Of a stretch of 64,000 bases of DNA, positions 37,583 to 46,592 are shown piece after piece; position 1 is the first letter of the stretch; each line of letters opens with the position of its first letter. A program made the position numbers and the translations under genes. Location: positions 1,054,001 through 1,118,000 of the forward strand of contig CAVSBE010000008.1 of NCBI GenBank assembly GCA_963726135.1. The letters are read 5' to 3'. This stretch comes from Bog-473 sp963726135 (GTDB lineage: Bacteria > Actinomycetota > Acidimicrobiia > Acidimicrobiales > RAAP-2). The notes beneath the pieces were generated by a model that did not search any database, was not told where the DNA came from, and was given only the letters and a program-made list of their open reading frames with translations.

Positions 37583-38458
37583 CTACCCGAACACGACTCG
37601 CGGCTCTTTGACTCGGGCGGACGCCCGGCCCAACCGGGTGATGAATTGCAAGAGTCGGTTCCGGGCGGCCTCGGCCGACGGGGTCAGACCCTGCCTGCCG
37701 GCCACGTCCCAATGGCCCAGAACCACCGGCCGGAGGATGGCGTCATGGTGCACGCCCAGGTCGTAAATCCCCGCTCGGGCAATGGCCTTTGCGTGCTGGG
37801 CGAAGTCCGGTATGCCGGTACCGGGCATCTCGAAGCCCAGCACTTGACGCTTGATGGCCTTCATCATCCCCGAAGGCTCGAGCTCCAGCGCGGCCGACAC
37901 CAGATCTCGGTAGAACAGGTAGTGGAGGTTCTCATCTGCCGCCACCCGTTTCATGACCGTGTAGCCCTCAGTGTCGGGCAACGCCTTCCCGGTGTTGTGG
38001 TGGGCGATCCGCGTCGCCAACTCTTGAAGGGCGAGATAGACGAACACGTCGGCGATGGTCGCGGTCTGAGGGGACACGCCGCCTGTGACCTGGGCCATCC
38101 GGGCCCGCTCAAGGTTGACGGGGTCGATGTGCCCGCTCATGATCAAGTAGTCCCGTAGGACGATCGAGTGCCGCCCCTCTTCGGCCGTCCACCGCCGGGT
38201 CCAATAGCCCCAGGCGCCGTCCCGGCCGAAGAGATTGTCGATCGAAGCGAAGTAGTACGGAAGGTTGTCCTCGGTCAGCACGTTGACGAACACGGCACTG
38301 GCCACACCATCGGGCAGGGGTTCGGCGCACCCGACCTCTGGTGGCGGCCGCCACTCGACGAGGTCGTGGGGAAACCACTCTTTGGCCATGCCCAGATGAC
38401 GGTCGACTAAGCGCTCGGCGGTCGGTAGAAGTTCGGCGAGCATGGTCGCGTCATCCAT
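37583..38458 (-). CDS. Acyl-ACP desaturase-like di-iron protein
   Basis: A 291-residue soluble desaturase from the ATG at 38458, which follows GAGGAGG. The ferritin-like di-iron motifs are visible as NLPYYFAS, EEGRHS and ADENLHY, with a further helix ALQELATRIAHHNTG. Members introduce a double bond into acyl-ACP using oxygen and ferredoxin. No electron partner gene lies next to it. The longer start at 38530 has no ribosome site. Confidence 0.88.
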   Translation of the reverse strand: MDDATMLAELLPTAERLVDRHLGMAKEWFPHDLVEWRPPPEVGCAEPLPDGVASAVFVNVLTEDNLPYYFASIDNLFGRDGAWGYWTRRWTAEEGRHSIVLRDYLIMSGHIDPVNLERARMAQVTGGVSPQTATIADVFVYLALQELATRIAHHNTGKALPDTEGYTVMKRVAADENLHYLFYRDLVSAALELEPSGMMKAIKRQVLGFEMPGTGIPDFAQHAKAIARAGIYDLGVHHDAILRPVVLGHWDVAGRQGLTPSAEAARNRLLQFITRLGRASARVKEPRVVFG

Positions 38459-38579
38459 ATCCGGCCCTCCTCCTCTGGTGTTTTCCATTGGTGGCGTGGG
38501 GTCTACTGGTCCGTACTGAGCCATCACCACGAGCTTTGACTGATCCGTTCTCCGATCTCAAGATCGTACGGCAGAGTGT

Positions 38580-38592
38580 CCCAATACGCCGG
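38580..38592 (+). repeat. Dispersed element, core CCCAATACGCCGG
   Basis: Perfect consensus copy, followed by CTTGGGG so that CCCAA and TTGGG can pair around the GC core. It lies 23 bases behind the stop of the small metal-binding gene. Confidence 0.75.
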
Positions 38593-38614
38593 CTTGGGGT
38601 GCCCCCGACCGGCA

Positions 38615-38872
38615 TCAGTTCCTCCCTTTGGGTTGTTGGCGGCGACTCAAAAACTCCTCGATCCCCGAGCGGGGCGCGATCTGGGATCGATGCGCAGGCG
38701 AGCGCCATGGGTCGCAGGTCTCGCACGGCCGACCTCGGTCGATCTCGTCTTGGGTGGCAGGCCGGGCCTGGGTGTCATCGTCGAAGTGGAAGCACTCCCG
38801 GCTCGTATGGAGGATCGGCTGCAGCGGGTCAACTTTCTTGCGCACCCAGTATCGAATCGGTTCAGTAGTCAT
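38615..38872 (-). CDS. Small Ada-like metal-binding protein
   Basis: An 85-residue protein. The pattern HTSREC, then about 24 residues, then RPCETC resembles the Hx3C...CxxC zinc motif of Ada-type metal-binding domains. No methyltransferase or DNA-binding part follows. The start at 38872 is chosen by homology; an upstream start at 38932 has a less protein-like lead. Function unknown. Confidence 0.6.
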   Translation of the reverse strand: MTTEPIRYWVRKKVDPLQPILHTSRECFHFDDDTQARPATQDEIDRGRPCETCDPWRSPAHRSQIAPRSGIEEFLSRRQQPKGRN

Positions 38873-39058
38873 CGTCCCACCGCATTCGACTGACCGTACA
38901 CTCGCCTGCGAGCTGCGATCAGGGCGCCGCACCCGAACGCCGGCACGGGGTGACCGTCCTACGCGGCTCCACCCCAGCTGACTTGGGTGACGGAAGGCGA
39001 TGGATCGTTCGGTTATGCGATAGCTGCCTAATGACGCGCCAGGGGCTACCGTCTACTC

Positions 39059-39307
39059 ATGGCAACCCATGACGTCACTGTCGACCTTCCCACTCGATTC
39101 GTGCTGCATTCGGATGTGACCTTCGACGTCTGGAGTAACGACGCCAAGCTCGGCGAACTCCAGGTAAGCAAGGGCTCCATCGACTGGGTGCCGGGCAACG
39201 GACGGACGCGCTACCGGATCCGCTGGGAGAAGTTCAACGAGATCATGAAGACGGAGGGCCACGCGAGGGCCGCGTTAGAGCGCCCCCGTTCGCCGGGTAG
39301 GGGCTAG
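39059..39307 (+). CDS. Small conserved protein of unknown function
   Basis: An 82-residue protein with two strands (THDVTVDLPTRFVLHSDVTFDVW) followed by LGELQVSKGSIDWVPGNG and YRIRWEKFNEIM. The SKGSIDWxPG...WEKF pattern recurs in actinobacterial small proteins without known role. No signal or membrane segment. Confidence 0.75.
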   Translation: MATHDVTVDLPTRFVLHSDVTFDVWSNDAKLGELQVSKGSIDWVPGNGRTRYRIRWEKFNEIMKTEGHARAALERPRSPGRG

Positions 39308-39436
39308 CGATCTAGTGCCGCGTCATCCAACGTTCGCCCTGTCGCCTACCGGCACATGCGTGGCACGATCGACCCGCGTCGAGGAGGATGGGTTCGCCGG
39401 CGGACCCTCCGTCGGGTGCGCTGGCGGGCCATTGCC

Positions 39437-40408
39437 ATGACCGGAATCGAAGCTTCGACCTCTCCCCCTGCCTTGCCGCGCTGGTTTGGACCTAGAGCCA
39501 GCCCAGATGATCCGGCCGTCTCGGCCCTGATCGACCGCGTCGCGCGCGGGGCCGGATGGGCAGACATCGGCGGTGGATTCAACCTCAACCTGCGGATAGA
39601 CGCTGAGCCGCCGGTTGTCCTCCGGGTTCACAGGCCCTGGGTCCGCCGCGGGCGAGTCGCGGGACTGCGGCGCTTGCGGGAACGGCTCCAGCGGACGCAA
39701 GTCCGCGTCGCTCGGCCGATTCCGATTTCCGGCTGCGACCTCCTGAGGGTCGCTGATCGTTGGGCTGAGCTTGAGGAGTTCATCGATCACGTGCAGCCAC
39801 GGACGGACGAGGACTCCTACGTCCGCGTATTCGAGGAGCTCGGACGCGTTCACACTGCGCTCAAAGCAGTCTGGGAGCCCAGTCCGCCCGAACCCCTCGA
39901 CGACCACAGAACCTTCGGCCAACTGCGTTACTCGGTCGGCTTCACACGCCGCAGGCTCGGACCCCGCAGCGAGCCGGTCGTGCATCGGATGCGCCAACTG
40001 ACTGGCGAGCTCTCCAAGCTCCGGAAGGAGGTCGAACTGCCATGCGCTCCGATTCATGGGGACTACAAATTGGGCAACGCGGGAGAACTGTCAGACGGCT
40101 CATGGGCCACCTTCGACCTGGATTTCGCGAGGGTCAGGGAGCGGCTGTACGACATCGCGGCCAGCCTGCACCAGGTCGCACCGAGCGGCGAATTGCTCGA
40201 GCCGCGACGACTGCTCGACGCCTACGAAAGCACGGCTCCGGAACCGTTGACTCGCGACGAGTACCGATGGCTCCCCGGGGCTCTAGCCCTTGTACCCCTG
40301 CACTGGGCTGCCACCGCAGGGCTCGTGGGCGACGGCATCCGCGAGGCCGAAGGCGCGATGACCGCCGCCGAGGCCTGGTGGTCGCGCCGGGCTGAACTCT
40401 GGTCGTAG
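39437..40408 (+). CDS. Aminoglycoside phosphotransferase (APH)-fold kinase
   Basis: About 323 residues from the ATG at 39437. The kinase motifs are HGDYKLGN (catalytic Asp and Asn) and FDLDFA (magnesium Asp), with VVLRVHRPW as the likely ATP Lys/Arg strand region. The APH family phosphorylates small molecules such as aminoglycosides, choline or homoserine; the substrate is not determined. The gene stands alone, so resistance should not be assumed. Confidence 0.85.
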   Translation: MTGIEASTSPPALPRWFGPRASPDDPAVSALIDRVARGAGWADIGGGFNLNLRIDAEPPVVLRVHRPWVRRGRVAGLRRLRERLQRTQVRVARPIPISGCDLLRVADRWAELEEFIDHVQPRTDEDSYVRVFEELGRVHTALKAVWEPSPPEPLDDHRTFGQLRYSVGFTRRRLGPRSEPVVHRMRQLTGELSKLRKEVELPCAPIHGDYKLGNAGELSDGSWATFDLDFARVRERLYDIAASLHQVAPSGELLEPRRLLDAYESTAPEPLTRDEYRWLPGALALVPLHWAATAGLVGDGIREAEGAMTAAEAWWSRRAELWS

Positions 40409-40481
40409 TCCGGCGGCCGCGCTAGGGGGACTGGAGTTCTGAGGCTACAGAACCGCACGGTATCGCTCCGAGTTGAACTGC

Positions 40482-40494
40482 CCCAGATCGCCGG
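40482..40494 (+). repeat. Dispersed element, variant core CCCAGATCGCCGG
   Basis: Differs from consensus at two bases. About 75 bases behind the kinase gene. Confidence 0.5.
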
Positions 40495-40599
40495 GTCTGC
40501 GCCATTCGCGCCGAGGCAAACGATGCCTGGCACGGCACTAGGGCTACCTTCCGGACGACTCCCCGGCGCCATTTCGTCGGATCGATATGTCGGCCGAGC

Positions 40600-40858
40600 C
40601 GCAGGGTCGCGGTCCGCCCGGCGCTACGGCGACCCGTGTCGATCAGGTCGAACCCCGCAATTTCCCGCAGGCCCCGCCCGGGATCGAACCCGGCTATCGG
40701 GACCCCGAGGGCGATGGCGTCGGCCAACTCCCGGATGCATCCCGCCCCGATGGTGCCGTCCTCGGCACCGAACATGACGAACCCCCCGAGATCCCGGACT
40801 AGCCGGGGCCACGACACCAGCCATTCCGTATCACTGGCGAAAATCGTGGCCGGGTCGA
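40600..40858 (-). pseudogene. Coding-like remnant of unknown gene next to an IS110 scrap
   Basis: A minus-strand tract reads DTEWLVSWPRLVRDLGGF, then AGCIRELADAIALGVPIAGFD and LREIAGFDLID, with the look of a real protein core, but there is no start of its own; it is joined to the IS110 scrap in another frame and runs into noise. I do not recognise the family. Confidence 0.35.
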
Positions 40859-40927
40859 TCAGCGTGGCCCGATGGCCACCGCGGTGTGCGATGCCTTGTG
40901 CGGGTCGACCCCGATCATCACATTCAT
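40859..40927 (-). pseudogene. IS110-family transposase, 22-codon 5' scrap
   Basis: The start MNVMIGVDPHKASHTAVAIG is the N-terminal DEDD beginning (IGVDPHK) of IS110-type transposases. It stops after two more codons. Upstream at 40929-40964 lies an inverted repeat (TGCCTCC...GGAGGCA and GGTGG AAA CCAC) as found beside such elements. This is a leftover end of an element, unlike the complete IS110 gene 600 bases away. Confidence 0.65.
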
Positions 40928-40964
40928 GAATGCCTCCTTGGCTCGGTGGAAACCACGGAGGCAC

Positions 40965-41497
40965 TCCTGTCGACTGTTCGTGCTCGATCCTCTTTTGAGC
41001 CACTCCGTGGCGAAGCCCGAGCGGGAGACTTTTCGTTAATAGGCCAACTGGCCCAGGCCAGCGGCAGGCACTTTTGAGTCAGTCCCGCAAGGACCTCTAG
41101 ATGTTACGAATCTGTCGCAACACCTGGCTCAAGTCTCAAGCAGGCATGTCTGAAGGAGCGGGGCCATGTCAATACCTTCGGATTGGTTCTCTTGTGGCCC
41201 TGGGCACGGTGATTGTCTCGACGGGCGGAAAGGTAGGCGCGCGCCAGCGCAAGGAGGCAATTGATCGGTCAAGTTGTCGTTGGCGGCATTGCGGTGCCGC
41301 GGAGTTCGCACCAAGGTCTCTCGCCCTTGAGATGGTGAGAGTGGCAGGCTCGGCTGCCAAGGCATGTCTTCGCCGAGTTTCTCGGCATGGTGCTGTCCGG
41401 CCACGGCCGGTCGGGCTCAATCACTTTCACGGCTACGTCACCTATTTCGATGAGAGCCTTGCCTGCTAACGAGCGCGCGCCCAGTCGTGTCCGAGCT
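40965..41497. other. Gap between IS110 scrap and intact IS110 element
   Basis: About 530 bases. No frame has a family match, ribosome site and start. It presumably contains the outer end of the intact IS110 element; such elements have no terminal inverted repeats, so I cannot mark it. Confidence 0.35.
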
Positions 41498-42511
41498 TCA
41501 CGCCGCCTTGCGGTCTTGAAGACAGTGGATCTCTCCGTCTCGAAGGCCGTAGTAGACGAGCGTGAGAACTTTGCGGGCAATTGCCACGTTGGCCTTGCTG
41601 CGCCCACGGCGCTCAGCGATGGCAGCGAATTGCTCCCGGAATGCCTCACCGCCGTGATAACGGACGACGGCCTCGATGGCGGCCCAGCGCACGAGGCGTG
41701 AGCCCTGTTTAGTGATACGTCCGCGCTGCACCTTCGTGTCGGACTCGCGGTGCCGTGGGGTGAGCCCGACCCAAGAGGACAATGCCTGAGGTGAGCCGAA
41801 GCGCTCTACGTCGCCAATCTCAGCCACAAAGACCGCTCCAAACACCCGACCCACCCCATAGATCGCCTGGATGGCGTTGTAGCCGGCGTCATCCCAGAGG
41901 ATGGTGTGGGTCATGTGGTCCAGCTTTGCGATTTCTGTGTCATAGATACGCACCAGGTCACGGAGCACCTCGATGCGGTGTGCATAGGCGACGGGGAGCT
42001 CGAGGGCATCGAACTGGACTGCGCCGCCAATGCCCCACATGTCACTCCGACACGGCAGCACGCCGTTCTTGGCCATCACGGCATGGGCTTGAGCTTTGAC
42101 GCCGGTTCGTAATTGGGAGAGCTTGGCGCGAAAGCGAACCAGCTCCCTGAGCTCTCGGGTGAGGGGCGGAGCGATCCACGCCTCGGCCAGCCGACCCAGG
42201 CGCAGTAGGTCTGCCAGATCCCGAGCGTCGCGCTCATCGTTTTTTACGCGTCGGTGTCCCCAGTCGTTGCCTTGGGGGTTAGCCAGGTGCACGACGTAGC
42301 CCATCTCCTTGAGAAGATCGGCGGCCCAGTACCAGCCATAAGTGGCCTCAATGACCACGTCGCTGCCGGTCGGCGCTTGACTCACCACCTCAGCGAATCC
42401 CAACGGGTCGTTTTCTACTCGCACGGAATCGATCTTGTCTCCCGCCTCATCCATGCGATAAATGACTGATCTCCGGCGGTGCAGGTCGATGCCAACGTAT
42501 TCTCGGTCCAT
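41498..42511 (-). CDS. IS110-family transposase, intact
   Basis: A 337-residue DEDD transposase. YVGIDLHRRRS carries the first Asp, VVIEATYGWY the Glu, and VKNDERDARDLADLL the last Asp pair; the C-terminal transposase_20 domain has IQAIYGVGRVFGAVFVAEIGD and SSWVGLTPRHRES with the catalytic Ser, then RGRITKQGSRLVRWAAIEA. It is uninterrupted and could be active. A hairpin (GGAGCGG/CCGCTCC) lies at 42581-42599 just outside its 5' side. Confidence 0.94.
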   Translation of the reverse strand: MDREYVGIDLHRRRSVIYRMDEAGDKIDSVRVENDPLGFAEVVSQAPTGSDVVIEATYGWYWAADLLKEMGYVVHLANPQGNDWGHRRVKNDERDARDLADLLRLGRLAEAWIAPPLTRELRELVRFRAKLSQLRTGVKAQAHAVMAKNGVLPCRSDMWGIGGAVQFDALELPVAYAHRIEVLRDLVRIYDTEIAKLDHMTHTILWDDAGYNAIQAIYGVGRVFGAVFVAEIGDVERFGSPQALSSWVGLTPRHRESDTKVQRGRITKQGSRLVRWAAIEAVVRYHGGEAFREQFAAIAERRGRSKANVAIARKVLTLVYYGLRDGEIHCLQDRKAA

Positions 42512-42823
42512 AGGGGCCTCCCTTTTCGTGGAGCTGCTGTGACAGGCCCAGTCTCGATTACGAGAGTGGAACCTTCACGGGGAGCGGAGGCCCCGCTCCT
42601 TCATGGCATCACAACGGGGATAGGTCCCGTATGAGTTTACGGGCCGCGCCGCGCAGGGGCTTTCGGTTCCCCAGCCGAACTTCTCTTTCGGTAACCCGGT
42701 GATGCTGGCACCCCGAGGGTTCATGTGTTGGCACCATGGGCGTAGCGCTACTAAGTGGGGCATACTTGCACGGACACCGGCTGATCCGGGTTTTTGTTTA
42801 CACACTTAGGGTTCGGGGGAATC
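42512..42823. other. Intergenic region between IS110 and the secreted protein
   Basis: About 310 bases. A seven-pair stem at 42581-42599 with loop AGGCC is the only clear structure; it may belong to the IS110 end. No gene seen. Confidence 0.35.
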
Positions 42824-43357
42824 ATGATACGAGTCGTCAAAGCCGCACTCGCTTTACCCGTGCTTCTAGCGGGTCTGTTTTTGGGGGGTGTAGCGGCCTT
42901 TGCACAGTCGCCATCGAGCGGCGCAATCCAGGTATGGGTGACCCCGGGCAATAACGGGAGCGGTGGGAAGGTGTTGATCACCGGGGTCGTCGGGGACTAT
43001 GGGGCATCTCAGAAGTCGAACTCGTCCGGCCAGCCGAATAAGAACGGCAATTACCAGAAACTGTTGCTCAAGAAGGGGACAATCCTGGTCAATATAACCC
43101 AGTTCAATCAGGGTCTGAACAACGCCAACACTCCGCTTAACAAAACAAACTGCTCGACGACCTTCAATGTCTCGGCGCCGGTTCAGTTCGTGAGTGGCAC
43201 GGGGGCCTACGTGGGGATCACGGGCTCATTCAATCTGGATGCACAGTTTGGGGCAATCCTGCCTCAGACGAAGAGCGGAAGCTGCAACACTTCTAACAAC
43301 TCGAACCCGGTCTCCCAGTACGCCTCGATCATCGGTTCGGGAACTGTGAGCTTCTAG
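42824..43357 (+). CDS. Small secreted protein rich in Asn, Gly and Ser, function unknown
   Basis: A 177-residue exported protein; the ATG at 42824 follows GGGGGA. Signal peptide about residues 1-28 (AALALPVLLAGLFLGGVAAFA). The mature part is low in charge and high in Asn/Ser/Gly, with strand-like segments and two cysteines (KTNCSTTF and GSCNTSN) that may form a disulfide. Its base composition is AT-richer than its neighbours and it lies beside an IS110 element, which suggests transfer. No family recognised. Confidence 0.7.
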   Translation: MIRVVKAALALPVLLAGLFLGGVAAFAQSPSSGAIQVWVTPGNNGSGGKVLITGVVGDYGASQKSNSSGQPNKNGNYQKLLLKKGTILVNITQFNQGLNNANTPLNKTNCSTTFNVSAPVQFVSGTGAYVGITGSFNLDAQFGAILPQTKSGSCNTSNNSNPVSQYASIIGSGTVSF

Positions 43358-43446
43358 CCGATAGTGAACTCCGACTCTAAGTCGGGAACCAGCACGCCAA
43401 GTTCAGCGAGGTCTGTTGGCTCCAGACCGGTCACGCTGATCGCCAC
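43354..43446 (-). other. 30-codon minus-strand reading frame, possible gene remnant
   Basis: Reads VAISVTGLEPTDLAELGV then LVPDLESEFTIG, with a stop that shares CTAG with the stop of the secreted protein. The start VAISVTG resembles the LAVSVTG of the next frame upstream, so these may be two relatives or a duplication. Confidence 0.35.
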
Positions 43447-43477
43447 GGATAGCGTCTGATGTCCGGGGCTGATGTAT

Positions 43478-43490
43478 CCCAATACGCCGG
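43478..43490 (+). repeat. Dispersed element, core CCCAATACGCCGG
   Basis: Perfect consensus copy followed by GAGTGGGTCA, allowing CCCA/TGGG pairing. It sits between two related small minus-strand reading frames. Confidence 0.75.
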
Positions 43491-43497
43491 GAGTGGG

Positions 43498-43670
43498 TCA
43501 GTCCTCGGGGACCTCGTAGGTGATGACGATGCCGACCCTCAACACCAGGAACGGACCGTCCGGGCCGTCATCGACCTCCTCGACGGCTTTCACCCACGCC
43601 ACGGCGCCTCGTCGTCAGTCGGGATCTCACCGCCGGTCACGCTCACAGCCAGCGAAAAACGGTGATGCGA
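43498..43670 (-). pseudogene. Small protein gene, probably frameshifted
   Basis: Minus-strand pieces FSLAVSVTGGEIPTDDE and AVAWVKAVEEVDDGPDG, LRVGIVITYEVPED lie in adjacent frames and join with one indel near 43608. No start codon is clear. About 55 residues. Unknown family; the N-terminal part resembles the frame at 43354-43446. Confidence 0.4.
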
Positions 43671-43946
43671 AAGGGAGCCCACGTCGACAAAGTTGCGTGT
43701 CGTTCAGCCATCACGCCCGAGCCCTTAGTTCGTGGCCTGCACTTGCCGCGCCAGGCTATGGCGTCCTTGTTCCACCCGCAGCTGTGATGCCGATCCACAG
43801 CGAGGAGTCACTGCCGCTGGACAGATCTTCTCTGCCGCTGGACAGAACTTCGACCTTGGCGGAATGGGATCGCCGGAGCCGTGTGCCCGACGGTACATCG
43901 ACGGCCGAGAAGTCATCGAGCAGAAAGTCGAACTTTGGCGAAGAGT
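43671..43946. other. Non-coding stretch before zwf 3' end
   Basis: About 275 bases with short direct repeats around GCCGCTGGACAGA (43812-43846); no supported gene. Confidence 0.3.
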
Positions 43947-45356
43947 TCACTCCCCCAAGACCCAGGCGTGTGGACGCGCCAATTCCGCGGCTTCACGTGG
44001 GCCCCATGAACCCCGTGGATACAGAATTGGCTCTGGCTTGTTCCGCACGATGCCATCGGCCACCCTCCATACGTGCTCAAGTCCGTCGGGTCGGGTGAAG
44101 AGCGAGCGGTCACCAGTGAGAACATCGTGAAGAAGGAGTGAGTATGCCGGGAGCGGCGACTCATTGCCCGCCGAACCCAAGGGCAGCGCGGTTGTACCTA
44201 CCCCGAGGGTCATCTCGGGGCCTGGTTGCTTGATAACGAGCCCCAGTTCGATCTCTCCGTCCCCGGACAGTTCGAAACCCAGGATGCTTCCGCCACCTGG
44301 TTGACCCGGTAGCCCAGGGACCGCGTCCTTGAAGACAACGCTGACTCTCTGCCGGCTCTCGACAAGGCACTTACCAGTACGCAGCAGGAAAGGCACTCCC
44401 CTCCAGCGTTCGTTGTCGATCCACATTCGGGCCGCAACGTATGTTTCGGTGCGCGAATCCACGGGGACCTCGCCCGTTTCCCGGTACCCCTCGTACTGCC
44501 CCATCACCACGTCTGACGCATTCAATGGTCCAAAGCAGCCGATGACCGCTTCGCGTGCCTCGGCCAGGCAATCTGGTTCGAGGCAGTGTGGCGGCTCCAT
44601 TGCGAGCTCGCCGGCAATCTGGAACAGGTGGGTCACCAGCATGTCGAGAATCGCGCCAGTCGCGTCGTAGAAGGCTGCTCGCATCGCTACGTCGAGAGTC
44701 TCTGGTACATCGATCTGCACGCTCTCGATATGGGAGCTATCCCAGGCACCTGCAAAGAGGCCATTGGCGAACCGCAGAACGTGAATATTCTGGGTCGCCT
44801 CCTTTCCGAGAAAGTGATCGATCCGATAGATCTGCGATTCTTCGAACGTCTCATGAGCAATTCTGTCCAGCTGACGAAACGACTCCAGAGAAGTCCCGAA
44901 CGGCTTCTCGTAGACGGCTCGGGAGCCCAGAGCGAGACCATGTGCGCCGATCGCCTCGGTCAGAGGTCCGAATGCTGAGGGCGGTACAGCCATGTAATGA
45001 ACCAGTTGGGGGCTACCGCCCAGTTCCTTCCTCGCCTGCGAGAGCACATCGAGGAGGTTTCCGGGGTCGTCTACTCGGAAACCGCCTCCGGCAAAGAGTA
45101 AGCGAAGGCAGATCTGGTCCCATGGCCCCTCTGATGGCCGTGGTCCGAACTCCTCCAGAGCTTTTCGTACTTCTTCCCGGAACTCCTCATCGGTGACCTC
45201 GCCACGACCCTCGCCGATCATCCTCCAGTCGTCGGGAAGAAGCCCCGCGATGGCTAAACGATAAAAGGCGGGCAGAACCAATCGACGAGCCAGGTCCCCC
45301 GTGGCTCCGTACAGCACAAAAATCGTCGGCGCTGGAACGGTTCCGCTATTCGCCAT
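43947..45356 (-). CDS. zwf: Glucose-6-phosphate 1-dehydrogenase
   Basis: A 469-residue enzyme that oxidises glucose 6-phosphate to 6-phosphogluconolactone, first step of the oxidative pentose phosphate pathway. YGATGDLARR is the NADP-binding loop, YEKPFG the active-site Lys strand and RIDHFLGKE the catalytic His motif; AFYDATGAILDMLVTHL follows as expected. Slightly shorter than the common 490-510 residues. It precedes no opcA or tal gene; an aldo/keto reductase and a 6PGDH-like dehydrogenase lie upstream on the same strand. Confidence 0.95.
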   Translation of the reverse strand: MANSGTVPAPTIFVLYGATGDLARRLVLPAFYRLAIAGLLPDDWRMIGEGRGEVTDEEFREEVRKALEEFGPRPSEGPWDQICLRLLFAGGGFRVDDPGNLLDVLSQARKELGGSPQLVHYMAVPPSAFGPLTEAIGAHGLALGSRAVYEKPFGTSLESFRQLDRIAHETFEESQIYRIDHFLGKEATQNIHVLRFANGLFAGAWDSSHIESVQIDVPETLDVAMRAAFYDATGAILDMLVTHLFQIAGELAMEPPHCLEPDCLAEAREAVIGCFGPLNASDVVMGQYEGYRETGEVPVDSRTETYVAARMWIDNERWRGVPFLLRTGKCLVESRQRVSVVFKDAVPGLPGQPGGGSILGFELSGDGEIELGLVIKQPGPEMTLGVGTTALPLGSAGNESPLPAYSLLLHDVLTGDRSLFTRPDGLEHVWRVADGIVRNKPEPILYPRGSWGPREAAELARPHAWVLGE

Positions 45357-45401
45357 GGCGTCGGTGCCTTTCAGGTTGGCCCACAGGAACGTTGCTAGTG
45401 C

Positions 45402-46430
45402 TCAGGATGTGGCTGGGGTCCTCCACAAGTCGATGTCGCCATCGACGGCATAGCGGTCAATGTTCGCGATCTCATCGGAACTGAACTCCAGATCGTCGAG
45501 CGCGGTCACGTTTTGCTCGAGCTGGGCGACGCTGCTGGCTCCGATGAGGACGGAAGTGATTCGAGAGTCCCGCAAGGCCCAGGCGATGGCCATTTGCGCG
45601 AGGGACTGGCGTCTCCCCAGGGCGATGTCGTTGAGGGCCCGGATCCGGGCGAGATTTCCGTCGTTGAGCATGTCACGGGTCAGTGAACCGTCCTGGGAGG
45701 CCCTCGAGCCTGGAGGGATGCCGTTGAGGTATCGGTTGCTGAGGAGCCCCTGTGCCAACACCGAGAAGGCGATGCACCCGACTCCTTCATTGTCAAGGAC
45801 GTTGAGGAGGCGCTCTTCGATCCAACGGTTGAACATCGAGTACGACGGTTGGTGGATGAGCAGTGGGGTGCCGAGCTGGCGGAGGATGGTGACGGCCTCG
45901 GCGGTCCGCTGGTCGGAGTAGGACGAGATGCCGACGTAGAGGGCCTTACCGGAGGTGACTGCGGTGTGGAGGGCCCCGAGGGATTCCTCGAGGGGGGTTT
46001 GGGGGTCGTAGTGGTGGTGGTAGAAGATGTCGACGTACTCGAGGCCGAGCCGCCGCAGGCTCTGATCGAGGCTTGCGACCAGGTATTTCCGAGAGCCAAG
46101 GTCGCCATATGGTCCCGGCCACATGTCCCAACCTGCCTTGGTGGAGATGAGCAGCTCGTCGCGGTGGTCGCGGAGGTCGTCGCGGAGGATCCGGGCGAAG
46201 TTGGTCTCGGCGCTGCCGTAGGGGGGTCCGTAGTTGTTGGCCAGGTCGAAATGGGTGATGCCCAAATCGAAAGCTCGGCGCACGATTGCGCGTTGGGTGT
46301 CGAAGGGCCGGTCGTCGCCGAAGTTCTGCCACAGCCCGAGCGACACTGTGGGCAAAAGGAGGCCGCTGCGCCCACAACGGCGGTAGGTCATGGATCGGTA
46401 GCGGTCTTCGGCGGGCTGATAGGTGGTCAC
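45402..46430 (-). CDS. Aldo/keto reductase, YghZ/GAP-reductase-like
   Basis: A 342-residue NADPH-dependent reductase. The GTG at 46430 gives VTTYQPAEDRYRSMTYRRCG, which aligns with the start of YghZ-type enzymes; the ATG at 46592 would add 54 unlikely residues. Catalytic residues are Asp and Tyr in FDLANNYGPPYGSAE, Lys in ISTKAGWDMWPGPYG and His in FYHHHYDP. YghZ relatives reduce L-glyceraldehyde 3-phosphate or methylglyoxal. Lies 45 bases upstream of zwf and may share its message. Confidence 0.92.
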   Translation of the reverse strand: MTTYQPAEDRYRSMTYRRCGRSGLLLPTVSLGLWQNFGDDRPFDTQRAIVRRAFDLGITHFDLANNYGPPYGSAETNFARILRDDLRDHRDELLISTKAGWDMWPGPYGDLGSRKYLVASLDQSLRRLGLEYVDIFYHHHYDPQTPLEESLGALHTAVTSGKALYVGISSYSDQRTAEAVTILRQLGTPLLIHQPSYSMFNRWIEERLLNVLDNEGVGCIAFSVLAQGLLSNRYLNGIPPGSRASQDGSLTRDMLNDGNLARIRALNDIALGRRQSLAQMAIAWALRDSRITSVLIGASSVAQLEQNVTALDDLEFSSDEIANIDRYAVDGDIDLWRTPATS

Positions 46431-46592
46431 GTCGCGCCTGCTCCGTCTTGGTACTTGTGACGAATCTATTCCAATGGCTGCAATCGAGCGACCCAACCAA
46501 GGACTCGAGGGTGTGCCGACCGTGAGAGGTCTGGGCCCAAGACAGCTGTCCGCATACCTCCGGCGGGTGCCGGCCCAGGTTTGCAGGTCCAA

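Noticed and set aside
39437..40408. Antibiotic resistance gene
   Set aside because: The APH fold is shared by many kinases; nothing in the sequence or neighbourhood points to aminoglycosides.
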